DNA from: Planctomycetota bacterium
Lineage (GTDB): Bacteria; Planctomycetota; PLA2; JAEUHO01
Assembly (NCBI GenBank): GCA_029213105.1
Contig: JARGNS010000047.1
Location: 6,613 to 13,182 of the forward strand
Length of the DNA: 6,570 nucleotides
Direction of reading: 5' to 3'
The notes under the pieces are model-generated. The model searched no databases. It saw only the letters and a list, made by a program, of their open reading frames with translations, and had not been told where the DNA came from. The position numbers and the translations under genes were made by a program. The number at the start of each line of letters is the position of its first letter. Positions within the stretch are counted from its first letter, which is position 1. Below, in pieces: positions 1-6,060 of the stretch.

Positions 1-636
1 GATCCATGCGCGGCGGGTCGTGCCGCGCACGCGCCACGGCGCCTGGCGGTGCACCTCGACACGGGCCGGCGCGAGGTAGGGATCCCCCGGCGCCGGGTTC
101 GGATCGAGGTCGGGCAGTTCGTAGAGTCCCGGCCCTGCGGGCAGCAACCGTAGGAAGAGCACGATGGCACTCAGCGTCGCCACGGCATCCTGGCCATCGA
201 TCTCGAGGCGGTTCACGTAGTCGTTCGTCTCGTGCAGGACGCGGTACCCGGCGCTTGCCTCCCGTTTCACGTCGCCGTGCAGGAAGCCACGCGCATTGCG
301 GCGGGTGTACGTCATCTCCTGCACCGCCAGCGAGCGGTCCAGGAGGGCCGCGGCCAGCACGCGATCGCCGGCCGGATCGACGGGGACGATGGCGTCGCGC
401 ACGCTCCAGCGACCGCCCTCCTGCGCACGGGCGCTGAGGGTCACGCGGCCGTACGGCGCGCCGGCGCGCAGCACGTAGCCGTCGAAGGTGAAGCGCGCGG
501 CTTGCGACGGGGCGGGCAGGGCCGTGCGCAGGGCGTGCGTCTCGGCCGCGAGGTCGCGACGCTCCTCCGCGTCCGTGCCGCTTGCGAGGACCGCAAGCAG
601 GACCGTGCCCCAGGCCACGAGCGTGCAGCGCCTCAC
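1..636 (-). CDS. Exported protein of unknown function, paralogue of the upstream gene; partial, C-terminus beyond the left edge
   Basis: The frame is open for 212 codons from a GTG at 636-634 to the left edge. The start is chosen because this GTG overlaps the stop of the upstream gene (GTGA), a GGAG lies 8 bases upstream, and the N-terminus is a signal peptide: two arginines after the start, a hydrophobic stretch at residues 5-18, and a likely cleavage site after TDA (residue 23). No catalytic motif is recognised. The mature part aligns with the upstream gene product: FTFDGY (49-54) with FEFRGV, WSVRD (77-81) with WQARD, LDRSL (99-103) identical, and IVLFLRLLP (158-166) with LVQFCRLVP. The two are therefore probably tandem paralogues, likely periplasmic or envelope proteins with a beta-rich fold. 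The function is unknown. The short overlap predicts translational coupling. The gene is real on frame, start, signal peptide and homology; its end is not visible. Confidence 0.85.
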   Translation of the reverse strand, partial: MRRCTLVAWGTVLLAVLASGTDAEERRDLAAETHALRTALPAPSQAARFTFDGYVLRAGAPYGRVTLSARAQEGGRWSVRDAIVPVDPAGDRVLAAALLDRSLAVQEMTYTRRNARGFLHGDVKREASAGYRVLHETNDYVNRLEIDGQDAVATLSAIVLFLRLLPAGPGLYELPDLDPNPAPGDPYLAPARVEVHRQAPWRVRGTTRRAWI

Positions 637-1907
637 TTGCCCGACTCCGACGTGCCCGACCCCGATGTGCCCGACCCGGACGTGCCCGCCCCCGACTTGG
701 CTGGCGCCGGCTTGGCCGGCTTGGGCCGGGGCGGCAACGCCACGACATGCCAGGCACCGTGCCGCGGCGCCACGATCACCACCATGCTGCGCAGCATGGG
801 CGGGAAGGTCAGCTTGACGCGCCCCTCGGTGAGTGGCTCCGCCTTGATCTGCGCCTTCTGGCTCCCGATGAACTGCTGCATCATCGCCACGGGCCGCTCC
901 GCCAACTGCTTGTTCCAGGCCGCCAGCATGCGCGTGCGCCAGGTGTCGATGTCGCCCATGCGCTCGCGCGCTTCCGGACTCGCACCCGCCAGGGCACGCG
1001 CGTGCAGGGACGGCCAATGCACCACGTCGTCGAGGATGCGCAGCTGCTTGGCCGAGAACCCGAGCATGGCCCGCATGCCGGCAGTCAGGGCGTCGCGCGC
1101 GGGCATCACCCACGCGTCGCCGGGCAGGATCTCGAGCTTGGACTTGCCCTCGACCAGGCGGACGGCGATGACCTCGCGTGTGTCGGGCACGAGGAGCACG
1201 GTCATCTCCTTGGCGGCCTTCACGGCCGTCGCGGCCAGCACCTTGCGACCCTGGAAGTCCTGCTCGCCGAGCACGCGCACGACGAGCGGCTGCAGCGCCG
1301 GCTTGCCTTCCATCCCGGCGCCGGGCTCGAAGACCGTCGTGGCGTAGGTCGTGGGCTTCGCGGGGACCAGCCGGCAGAACTGGACGAGCGCGGCCATGGT
1401 GTGGAGCGCCGTGCCCTGGTGCGTGAAGCCCCGGACCTGGTCCTTGGCGACGGGCTCCCCCTCCGGGCCCTTCTCGCCGCGACGCTGCTCGACCTCGAAG
1501 CCGTCGGCCGAGCTCTCCCAGGAAAGCCCCCAGTCCCTGGGATCGCTCGTCTGGACGGTCCCCCGCAGGGGCCGCAGGGAGCGGTCGAGGCTGGCGGAGG
1601 TGGTCTCGACGCGCGGCACGGCGCGGCCCTTGAGCACGAAGTGGTCGCGCGCCTGCCATTGCCCGACGGCGCCCGGCGCGGCGTCCTGGACCGACAGCTC
1701 CGCGTAGCCGAGCGTCTTGTCGTTCAGATGCAGGACGCCGCGGAACTCGAAGCCGGCCTCGGCGAGGGGCAGCGGGAAGGCCTTCACCGCCTGCGCGTAG
1801 GCCTGGGTGGCGGCTTTGGCGTCATCCTCGGCCGCGGCGGTCGGGGCCAGCAGGAGCGCCACGACGACGGCGAGCGCCACGCGGGCATGGGGTCTCTCTA
1901 GGGGCAT
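633..1907 (-). CDS. Exported protein of unknown function with a Gly-Thr-Ser repeat tail
   Basis: This encodes 424 aa. The frame is open much further upstream, but the ATG at 1907-1905 is chosen because AGGAAG lies 9 bases before it and a clear signal peptide follows: basic start, hydrophobic core at residues 10-22, and AAA before Glu27. The mature protein has a probable beta-rich N-terminal half (about 40-245, with FEFRG at 53-57, WQARD at 84-88, LDRSL at 107-111 and LVQFCRLVP at 174-182). A more helical, charged part follows (about 250-350), then a Pro/Lys-rich linker and a GTSGS repeat tail (392-424). It has a single cysteine (178) and no lipobox. I recognise no enzyme motif. The strand-like segments faintly recall DUF3108 or outer-membrane lipoprotein-carrier-like proteins, but that is a guess. 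It is the first gene of a leftward pair, divergent from topA, and overlaps the paralogous second gene by four bases. Confidence 0.9.
   Translation of the reverse strand: MPLERPHARVALAVVVALLLAPTAAAEDDAKAATQAYAQAVKAFPLPLAEAGFEFRGVLHLNDKTLGYAELSVQDAAPGAVGQWQARDHFVLKGRAVPRVETTSASLDRSLRPLRGTVQTSDPRDWGLSWESSADGFEVEQRRGEKGPEGEPVAKDQVRGFTHQGTALHTMAALVQFCRLVPAKPTTYATTVFEPGAGMEGKPALQPLVVRVLGEQDFQGRKVLAATAVKAAKEMTVLLVPDTREVIAVRLVEGKSKLEILPGDAWVMPARDALTAGMRAMLGFSAKQLRILDDVVHWPSLHARALAGASPEARERMGDIDTWRTRMLAAWNKQLAERPVAMMQQFIGSQKAQIKAEPLTEGRVKLTFPPMLRSMVVIVAPRHGAWHVVALPPRPKPAKPAPAKSGAGTSGSGTSGSGTSESGK
637..696 (-). repeat. Four tandem 15-bp units coding the GTSGS tail
   Basis: The plus-strand units are 637-651, 652-666, 667-681 and 682-696, each close to gtgcccgacccSgac. 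Reading leftward they code the five-residue period G-T-S-G-S. The last unit before the stop is the most divergent, giving GTSES. The unit length is a multiple of three, so copy-number change would keep the frame. The next block (697 onward) is degenerate and codes part of the Lys/Pro/Ala linker. Confidence 0.85.
645..648 (-). promoter_or_regulatory. Ribosome binding site of the second secreted-protein gene, inside the repeat
   Basis: GGAG on the minus strand lies 8 bases before the GTG at 636. It sits in the last 15-bp repeat unit and exists only because this unit carries a T at 646, where the other units have C. That change also turns Gly into Glu in the protein above. This supports the GTG start and coupled translation. 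Confidence 0.65.
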
Positions 1908-1916
1908 CGGGCGGGT

Positions 1917-1922
1917 CTTCCT
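1917..1922 (-). promoter_or_regulatory. Ribosome binding site of the 424-aa secreted protein
   Basis: AGGAAG on the minus strand, 9 bases before the ATG at 1907. It decides the start, since the same frame is open far upstream across topA. Confidence 0.65.
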
Positions 1923-1940
1923 GGGCCTGCGGAGAGGGCG

Positions 1941-1946
1941 AGGATA
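1941..1946 (-). promoter_or_regulatory. Possible -10 box for the leftward secreted-protein pair
   Basis: TATCCT on the minus strand fits TAnnnT and lies 33 bases upstream of the ATG, in the only stretch with relatively more A/T. No convincing -35 hexamer is found 16-18 bases upstream, so this is a weak call. Confidence 0.3.
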
Positions 1947-1995
1947 CCCGTTCTCGGACGGAGGCTGGGTGGGGCGCCCGGGACCGACTCGGCAG

Positions 1996-2019
1996 GGGCC
2001 AACGTCCTTGGCCCTTGGC
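1996..2019. promoter_or_regulatory. Operator-like dyad and direct repeat in the divergent intergenic region
   Basis: GGGCCAA (1996-2002), a 5-base spacer, then TTGGCCC (2008-2014) form a perfect 7-bp inverted repeat. The right arm belongs to a tandem direct repeat, CCTTGGC at 2006-2012 and again at 2013-2019. So three TTGGC half-sites, one inverted, lie between divergent genes and directly abut the putative topA -35. The arrangement suits a dimeric repressor or activator acting on one or both promoters. The regulator is unknown. Confidence 0.45.
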
Positions 2020-2042
2020 AATGGGCTGGATCCATGTAGGGT
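2015..2042 (+). promoter_or_regulatory. Possible sigma-70-type promoter for topA
   Basis: TTGGCA at 2015-2020 matches five of six bases of the -35 consensus. After a 16-base spacer, TAGGGT at 2037-2042 gives a TAnnnT -10 match. The -35 abuts the dyad above. Transcription would start about 40 bases before the topA ATG. The match is moderate and the GC-rich background makes chance plausible. Confidence 0.35.
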
Positions 2043-2060
2043 TCGCGGCCGAACAGTCAG

Positions 2061-2076
2061 GACGGGGAGCCCCGTC
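2061..2076 (+). promoter_or_regulatory. Short GC hairpin in the topA leader
   Basis: GACGGGG and CCCCGTC are perfect inverted repeats around AG, so they would form a 6-bp stem with a GAGC loop or a 7-bp stem with a tight loop. It ends 15 bases before the topA ATG and would lie at the edge of the ribosome footprint. There is no U-tract, so it is not a terminator. A role in translation is inference only. Confidence 0.35.
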
Positions 2077-2091
2077 CAGAGACCGGAGATC

Positions 2092-4842
2092 ATGGCAGCG
2101 TCCAAGAAAGCCAGCAGCAGCAAGCAGCCCACCGGCAAGCAGCTCGTCATCGTCGAGTCGCCCGCCAAGGGCAAGACCATCGGGAAGTTCCTCGGGGACG
2201 ACTTCGAGGTCCTGGCCTCGATCGGCCACGTGCGCGACCTGCCGTCGTCGCGCTCGGAGCTCACGGACAAGCAGCGCGAGAATCCGCACAGCGCGCTGGG
2301 CGTCGACCTCGAGGACGACTTCCGGCCGATGTACGTCGTGCCGCCCGGCAAGCGCGACCAGATCAAGACGCTCAAGGCCGCCATGAAGGACGCGCCCGTC
2401 CTCTGGCTCGCCACCGATGAAGACCGCGAGGGAGAGGCGATTTCCTGGCACCTCCTCGAGGTGCTCAAGCCCAAGGTGCCGGTCAAGCGCCTCGTGTTCC
2501 ATGAGATCACGAAGAGTGCCATCGCCGAGGCCCTGGACAACCCGCGCGAGATCGACACGAACCTCGTCGAAGCGCAGGAGTGCCGACGCATTCTCGATCG
2601 CCTCTTCGGCTACGAGATCTCGCCGGTGCTGTGGCGCAAGATCCGCCCCAAGCTCTCCGCCGGCCGCGTCCAGAGCGTGGCCCTGCGCCTGCTCGTGGAC
2701 CGCGAGATCGAGCGCATGGGCTTCACGTCGAGCGAGTTCTGGGATGTCGATGCCGTCTTCGGCGCCAAGGGCGAGCCGTTCGAAGCCGTCCTGCGCCGCC
2801 TGGGGAAGGACCGCGTCGCGGCCAGCCGCGACTTCGACACGACCACGGGCGCCTTCAGCGGCAAGGACGGCGTGCGCGTGCTCGACGGCCAGGCCGCACG
2901 CGACCTTGTCGCACGCCTCGAAGGCAAGCAGGGCACGGTCCAGTCCGTCGAGGAGAAGCCGTTCCAGGAGCGCCCCGCCGCCCCGTTCACGACCAGCACC
3001 CTGCAGCAGGAGGCCGGGCGCAAGCTGCGCTGGTCCGCGCGGCGCGCCATGGGCGTGGCCCAGCTGCTCTACGAGAACGGTTGCATCACGTACATGCGTA
3101 CGGACAGCACCGCGCTCTCGACCCAGGCCAGCGACGCCGCCCGCGCGGTGATCTCGTCGCGCTACGGCGCCGAGTTCCTGCCGAGCGACGGCCCGCGCTC
3201 CTACAAGACCAACGTCAAGAACGCCCAGGAGGCTCACGAGGCCATCCGGCCCGCCGGCTCCACGTTCAAGACGATCGAAGACGTCAAGCGCGCCCATGGC
3301 GCCGACGCCGGCAAGCTCTACGAGCTGATCTGGAAGCGCACCGTCGCCTCGCAGATGCCGAATGCCCAGGGCATGCGCGTGGTCGTGCAGATCGAGGTCG
3401 AGGACGCAGGCTTCCGCGCCTCCGGCAAGACCATCACGTTCCCGGGCTTCCGCCGCGCCTACGTCGAGGGCTCGGATGACCCGACCGCCGAGCTCGCCGA
3501 GCAGGAGCGCATCCTGCCGACCATGACCGCGGGCCAGACGATCGATGTCCGTCAGCTCGAGGCCAAGGGCCACACGACCCAGCCGCCGGCCCGCTACACG
3601 GAGGCGAGCATCGTCAAGGCGCTCGACAAGCGCGGCATCGGGCGTCCGAGCACCTGGGCCAGCATCATCCAGGTGCTGCTCGACCGCGAGTACGCGTTCC
3701 GCAAGAGCGGGCGCACGCTCGTCCCCAGCTTCACCGCGTTCGCGGTGGTCCGCATGCTCAAGGAGCACTTCGGGCACCTGCTCGACTACTCCTTCACGGC
3801 CGAGATGGAGAACGAGCTCGACGCCATCTCCCGCGGCGAGATGGATCGCACGGCCTACCTGCGGGGCTTCTACTCCGGCAACGGCAAGCCCGGCCTGCAC
3901 CAGCTCGTCGTCTCCGGCATCGAAGAAGTCGATCCGCGCATCGTCTGCGCCTTCCCCCTCGGCAAGGCGACGAACGAGCAGGGTGAGGAGAAGGACCTCG
4001 AGGTCCGCGTCGGCAAGTTCGGCCTGTTCGTTTCCGACGGCGAGAACAACGCCTCGCTCGTCGAGGACACGATCCCCGACGAGCTGACGCCCGAGCACGC
4101 ACTCGAACTGATCGAGATCAAGCTCAAGGGCCCGATCCCCCTGGGCAACGACCCGACGACGGACGAACCCGTCTACGTGAAGAGCGGACGCTTCGGCCCC
4201 TACGTCCAGCTCGGCGACATGGTCGACGGCGGCGAGAAGCCCAAGATGGTGAGCCTGCTCGAGGGCATGGTTCCCGAGAGCGTGGACATGGCCACCGCGC
4301 TCAAGCTGCTCTCCCTCCCGCGCGACCTGGGTGAGTACAGCCACGAGGACAAGACCGACCACGTCTTCGCCCACCTGGGCCGCTACGGGCCGTACATCAA
4401 GTGGGGCACCGACTCGCGCTCGGTGCCGCCGGAGAACGGCAGTATCCTGGACATCGGCCTCGAAGCCGCCATCGAGTTGCTCAAGCAGCCCAAGCGCCGG
4501 CGCGGCCAGCGCGCCCCGGCCGCCCCGCTCAAGGAACTCGGCAACCACCCGGAAAGCGGCGAGCCCCTCAAGGTGCTCGAAGGCCGCTGGGGTCCGTACG
4601 TCACGGACGGCAAGATCAACGCCAGCATCCCCAAGTCGATCGAGCTCGAGGAACTCTCGCTCAGCGAGGCCGTCGAGCTCCTGCGCCGCCGCGCCGAGCG
4701 GATGAAGGCCAAGGGCGGCGGCCGCACCAAGAAGAAGGCCGCCAAGAAGAAGGCGACCAAGAAGGCCGCCAAGAAGAAGGCCAAGAAGAAGGCCTCCAAG
4801 TCGAAGCCGAAGAAGAAGGCCGCGAAGAAGAAGAGCACCTAG
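2092..4842 (+). CDS. topA: DNA topoisomerase I (type IA), zinc-finger-less, with lysine-rich tail
   Basis: This encodes 916 aa. The enzyme relaxes negative supercoils in the chromosome by single-strand cleavage through a tyrosine and strand passage. The Toprim domain starts at LVIVESPAKGKT (catalytic Glu22, Lys26). The metal-binding motif is DEDREGE (Asp109, Asp111, Glu113). The type IA core contains SAGRVQSVALRLLVDRE, the active-site motif ITYMRTDST with nucleophile Tyr334 and Arg336, QEAHEAIRP (His382) and GIGRPSTWASI. Four Toprim C-terminal repeat modules follow, marked by GKFGLFV (641), GRFGPYV (699), GRYGPYI (763) and GRWGPYV (831). They replace the tetracysteine zinc ribbons of the E. 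coli enzyme; only three cysteines occur in the whole protein. Residues 880-916 are a 37-residue tail with 22 lysines. The frame is open upstream, but the ATG at 2092 puts the family N-terminus after a 16-residue basic leader. Its GGAG (2085-2088) is only three bases from the ATG, an unusually tight spacing. The gene is single and divergent from the secreted-protein pair. Confidence 0.98.
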   Translation: MAASKKASSSKQPTGKQLVIVESPAKGKTIGKFLGDDFEVLASIGHVRDLPSSRSELTDKQRENPHSALGVDLEDDFRPMYVVPPGKRDQIKTLKAAMKDAPVLWLATDEDREGEAISWHLLEVLKPKVPVKRLVFHEITKSAIAEALDNPREIDTNLVEAQECRRILDRLFGYEISPVLWRKIRPKLSAGRVQSVALRLLVDREIERMGFTSSEFWDVDAVFGAKGEPFEAVLRRLGKDRVAASRDFDTTTGAFSGKDGVRVLDGQAARDLVARLEGKQGTVQSVEEKPFQERPAAPFTTSTLQQEAGRKLRWSARRAMGVAQLLYENGCITYMRTDSTALSTQASDAARAVISSRYGAEFLPSDGPRSYKTNVKNAQEAHEAIRPAGSTFKTIEDVKRAHGADAGKLYELIWKRTVASQMPNAQGMRVVVQIEVEDAGFRASGKTITFPGFRRAYVEGSDDPTAELAEQERILPTMTAGQTIDVRQLEAKGHTTQPPARYTEASIVKALDKRGIGRPSTWASIIQVLLDREYAFRKSGRTLVPSFTAFAVVRMLKEHFGHLLDYSFTAEMENELDAISRGEMDRTAYLRGFYSGNGKPGLHQLVVSGIEEVDPRIVCAFPLGKATNEQGEEKDLEVRVGKFGLFVSDGENNASLVEDTIPDELTPEHALELIEIKLKGPIPLGNDPTTDEPVYVKSGRFGPYVQLGDMVDGGEKPKMVSLLEGMVPESVDMATALKLLSLPRDLGEYSHEDKTDHVFAHLGRYGPYIKWGTDSRSVPPENGSILDIGLEAAIELLKQPKRRRGQRAPAAPLKELGNHPESGEPLKVLEGRWGPYVTDGKINASIPKSIELEELSLSEAVELLRRRAERMKAKGGGRTKKKAAKKKATKKAAKKKAKKKASKSKPKKKAAKKKST
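4729..4839 (+). repeat. topA: Purine-rich lysine/alanine repeat coding the topA tail
   Basis: This is 111 bases of imperfect repeats of aag-aag-aag-gcc-gcc type, coding KKKAAKKKA-like units similar to histone H1 or HU tails. The coding strand is strongly purine-biased, unlike the rest of the window. Such tails in actinobacterial TopA aid DNA binding and processivity; the same role here is inference. Confidence 0.8.
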
Positions 4843-4855
4843 CCCTTCGCCGTCA

Positions 4856-4873
4856 GGGCCCTAGAACTAGGCC
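4856..4873 (+). terminator. Weak hairpin after topA, possible terminator
   Basis: GGCC-C-TAGAACTA-GGCC sits 14 bases after the topA stop. A short stem (CCTA with TAGG, extended by GG/CC across a bulged C) is possible. There is no T-run downstream, so intrinsic termination is doubtful. It is the only fold I notice in the 118-base gap. Confidence 0.25.
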
Positions 4874-4920
4874 TACCCAGGTCGCGCCCCCCATTCCTCC
4901 CCCCGCGCTGGCCGCGGCGC

Positions 4921-4950
4921 TACCTTGTCGGGCCACACGTCGATTCGGAG
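4921..4950 (+). promoter_or_regulatory. Possible -10 box and ribosome binding site of leucine dehydrogenase
   Basis: TACCTT at 4921-4926 fits TAnnnT and lies 34 bases before the ATG, almost the same distance as the -10 candidate of the leftward gene pair. GGAG at 4947-4950 is 10 bases before the ATG. The -35 region is C-rich and shows no consensus. The ribosome site is more secure than the promoter. Confidence 0.35.
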
Positions 4951-4960
4951 CAGCGCGATC

Positions 4961-6010
4961 ATGAAGATCGAGACCATCCCCCAAGAGGGCTACGAGAAGG
5001 TCGTCAAGTGCGAGGACCCGGAGAGCGGCCTGCGCGCCGTCATCTCCGTGCACGACACCAGCCTGGGCCCGGCCCTCGGCGGTCTGCGCATGTGGCCCTA
5101 CGGCTCCTGGGACGACGCCATCTTCGACGTGCTGCGCCTGTCCAAGGGCATGACCTACAAGTCGGCCGTCGCGGACACGGGTCTCGGTGGCGGCAAGAGC
5201 GTCATCATCGGCAACTCCAAGACCGAGAAGAGCGAAGCCCTCTTCCGGGCCATGGGTCGCTTCATCGACTCGCTCGGCGGCAAGTACATCACCGCCGAGG
5301 ACGTGGGCACCGCCGTGGAGGACATGGTCAACGTCCGCAAGGAGACCAAGTACGTCACCGGCCTCCCCCTGGAGCTCGGCTCCAGCGGCGACCCCTCCCC
5401 GTGGACGGCGCTCGGCACGTTCCTCGGCATCAAGGCCTGCCTCGAAGAGGTCTACGGCAGTGACAGCTTCGAGGGCCGCACCGTCGCCATCCAGGGCTGC
5501 GGCCACGTCGGCGAGTTCCTGGCCGACCTGCTCCACGAGCAGGGTGCCAAGATGATCTTCGCCGACATCACGCCCGAGCGCGCCCAGGCCCTCGCCGACA
5601 GGACCGGCGGCGTCATGGGTGACCCGGCCACGATCCTCGAGGCCGAGTGCGACGTCCTGGCGCCCTGCGCCCTGGGCGCCGTCGTCAACGACGAGACGCT
5701 CCCCAACTTCCGCACCAAGATCATCGCCGGTGCGGCCAACAACATCCTGCTGCGCGAAGAGCACGGCCAGCGCCTCAAGGAGGCCGGCATCCTCTACGCC
5801 CCGGACTACGTCATCAACGCGGGCGGCATCATCAACGTGTCGATCGAGGTCGAGGGCGAGTACGACGAGGCGCGCTCGCGTGCCAAGGTCGAGAACATCT
5901 ACAACGCGATGAAGCGCATCTTCGAGATCTCGAAGAGCGAGGACATCCCGACGAACGAGGCGGCCAACCGCCTCGCCCAGGAACGCCTCAACCAGCCCGC
6001 ACGCTCGTAG
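4961..6010 (+). CDS. bcd: Leucine dehydrogenase (Glu/Leu/Phe/Val dehydrogenase family)
   Basis: This encodes 349 aa, a little shorter than Bacillus leucine dehydrogenase (about 365 aa). The cytoplasmic enzyme reversibly converts leucine, and usually valine and isoleucine, to the 2-oxo acid with NAD and ammonia, the first step of branched-chain amino acid breakdown. The N-terminal substrate domain has SLGPALGGLRMW, the substrate-binding lysine in GMTYKSA (Lys67), the catalytic lysine in GLGGGKSVIIG (Lys79) and YITAEDVGT (Asp114). The NAD domain has the GCGHVG loop (179-184) and Asp202 after the second strand, which favours NAD over NADP. DVLAPCALG and YVINAGGIINV are also typical. The ATG at 4961 matches the family N-terminus; an in-frame TTG at 4925 would add 12 unconserved residues. 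No bkd or other catabolic gene is adjacent in the window, so it is probably a single unit. Valine or phenylalanine dehydrogenase cannot be excluded, but similarity to leucine dehydrogenase is closest. Confidence 0.95.
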   Translation: MKIETIPQEGYEKVVKCEDPESGLRAVISVHDTSLGPALGGLRMWPYGSWDDAIFDVLRLSKGMTYKSAVADTGLGGGKSVIIGNSKTEKSEALFRAMGRFIDSLGGKYITAEDVGTAVEDMVNVRKETKYVTGLPLELGSSGDPSPWTALGTFLGIKACLEEVYGSDSFEGRTVAIQGCGHVGEFLADLLHEQGAKMIFADITPERAQALADRTGGVMGDPATILEAECDVLAPCALGAVVNDETLPNFRTKIIAGAANNILLREEHGQRLKEAGILYAPDYVINAGGIINVSIEVEGEYDEARSRAKVENIYNAMKRIFEISKSEDIPTNEAANRLAQERLNQPARS

Positions 6011-6030
6011 CCGCCGCGTCCCGGCCACGG

Positions 6031-6060
6031 GGGGTCTGCAGGCTAGGGGTCTGCAGGCTA
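6031..6060. repeat. Perfect 15-bp tandem duplication covering the helicase stop codon
   Basis: GGGGTCTGCAGGCTA occurs at 6031-6045 and again, identical, at 6046-6060. A third, degenerate copy (GGGACCTGCG) starts at 6061 inside the helicase coding end. On the minus strand each copy carries TAG in the same frame, at 6060-6058 and 6045-6043, so the helicase gene has tandem in-frame stops 15 bases apart. Each unit contains CTGCAG. The remaining 20 bases of this convergent gap (6011-6030) hold only a weak CCCG/CGGG stem that extends into the repeat. Confidence 0.85.

Noticed and set aside
8..28. Perfect 7-bp inverted repeat GCGCGGC / GCCGCGC
   Set aside because: It lies inside the coding region of the partial secreted protein and consists only of G and C, so it is expected by chance at this composition.
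582..1901. Long rightward open frame opposite the secreted-protein gene
   Set aside because: Its translation is Arg/Ala/Gly/Pro/His-rich with no domain. The leftward frame has a signal peptide, an RBS and a paralogue next to it.
1972..1979. GGGCGCCC palindrome in the divergent region
   Set aside because: An eight-base all-GC palindrome is common in this composition and has no second copy nearby.
1807..2091. N-terminal extension of topA to an ATG at 1807
   Set aside because: The extra 95 codons overlap the leftward gene's start and its promoter region and read as non-protein-like sequence. The family N-terminus fits the ATG at 2092.
1908..2591. N-terminal extension of the leftward secreted protein up to 2591
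   Set aside because: It would run antisense through topA and bury the signal peptide. The ATG at 1907 has a good RBS.
1822..4548. Very long open frame antisense to topA (about 900 codons)
   Set aside because: topA is certain from its motifs. In GC-rich DNA with G/C third positions, the antisense frame rarely meets stops. The translation is low-complexity, rich in Leu, Ala, Glu, Asp and Arg, with no recognisable domain.
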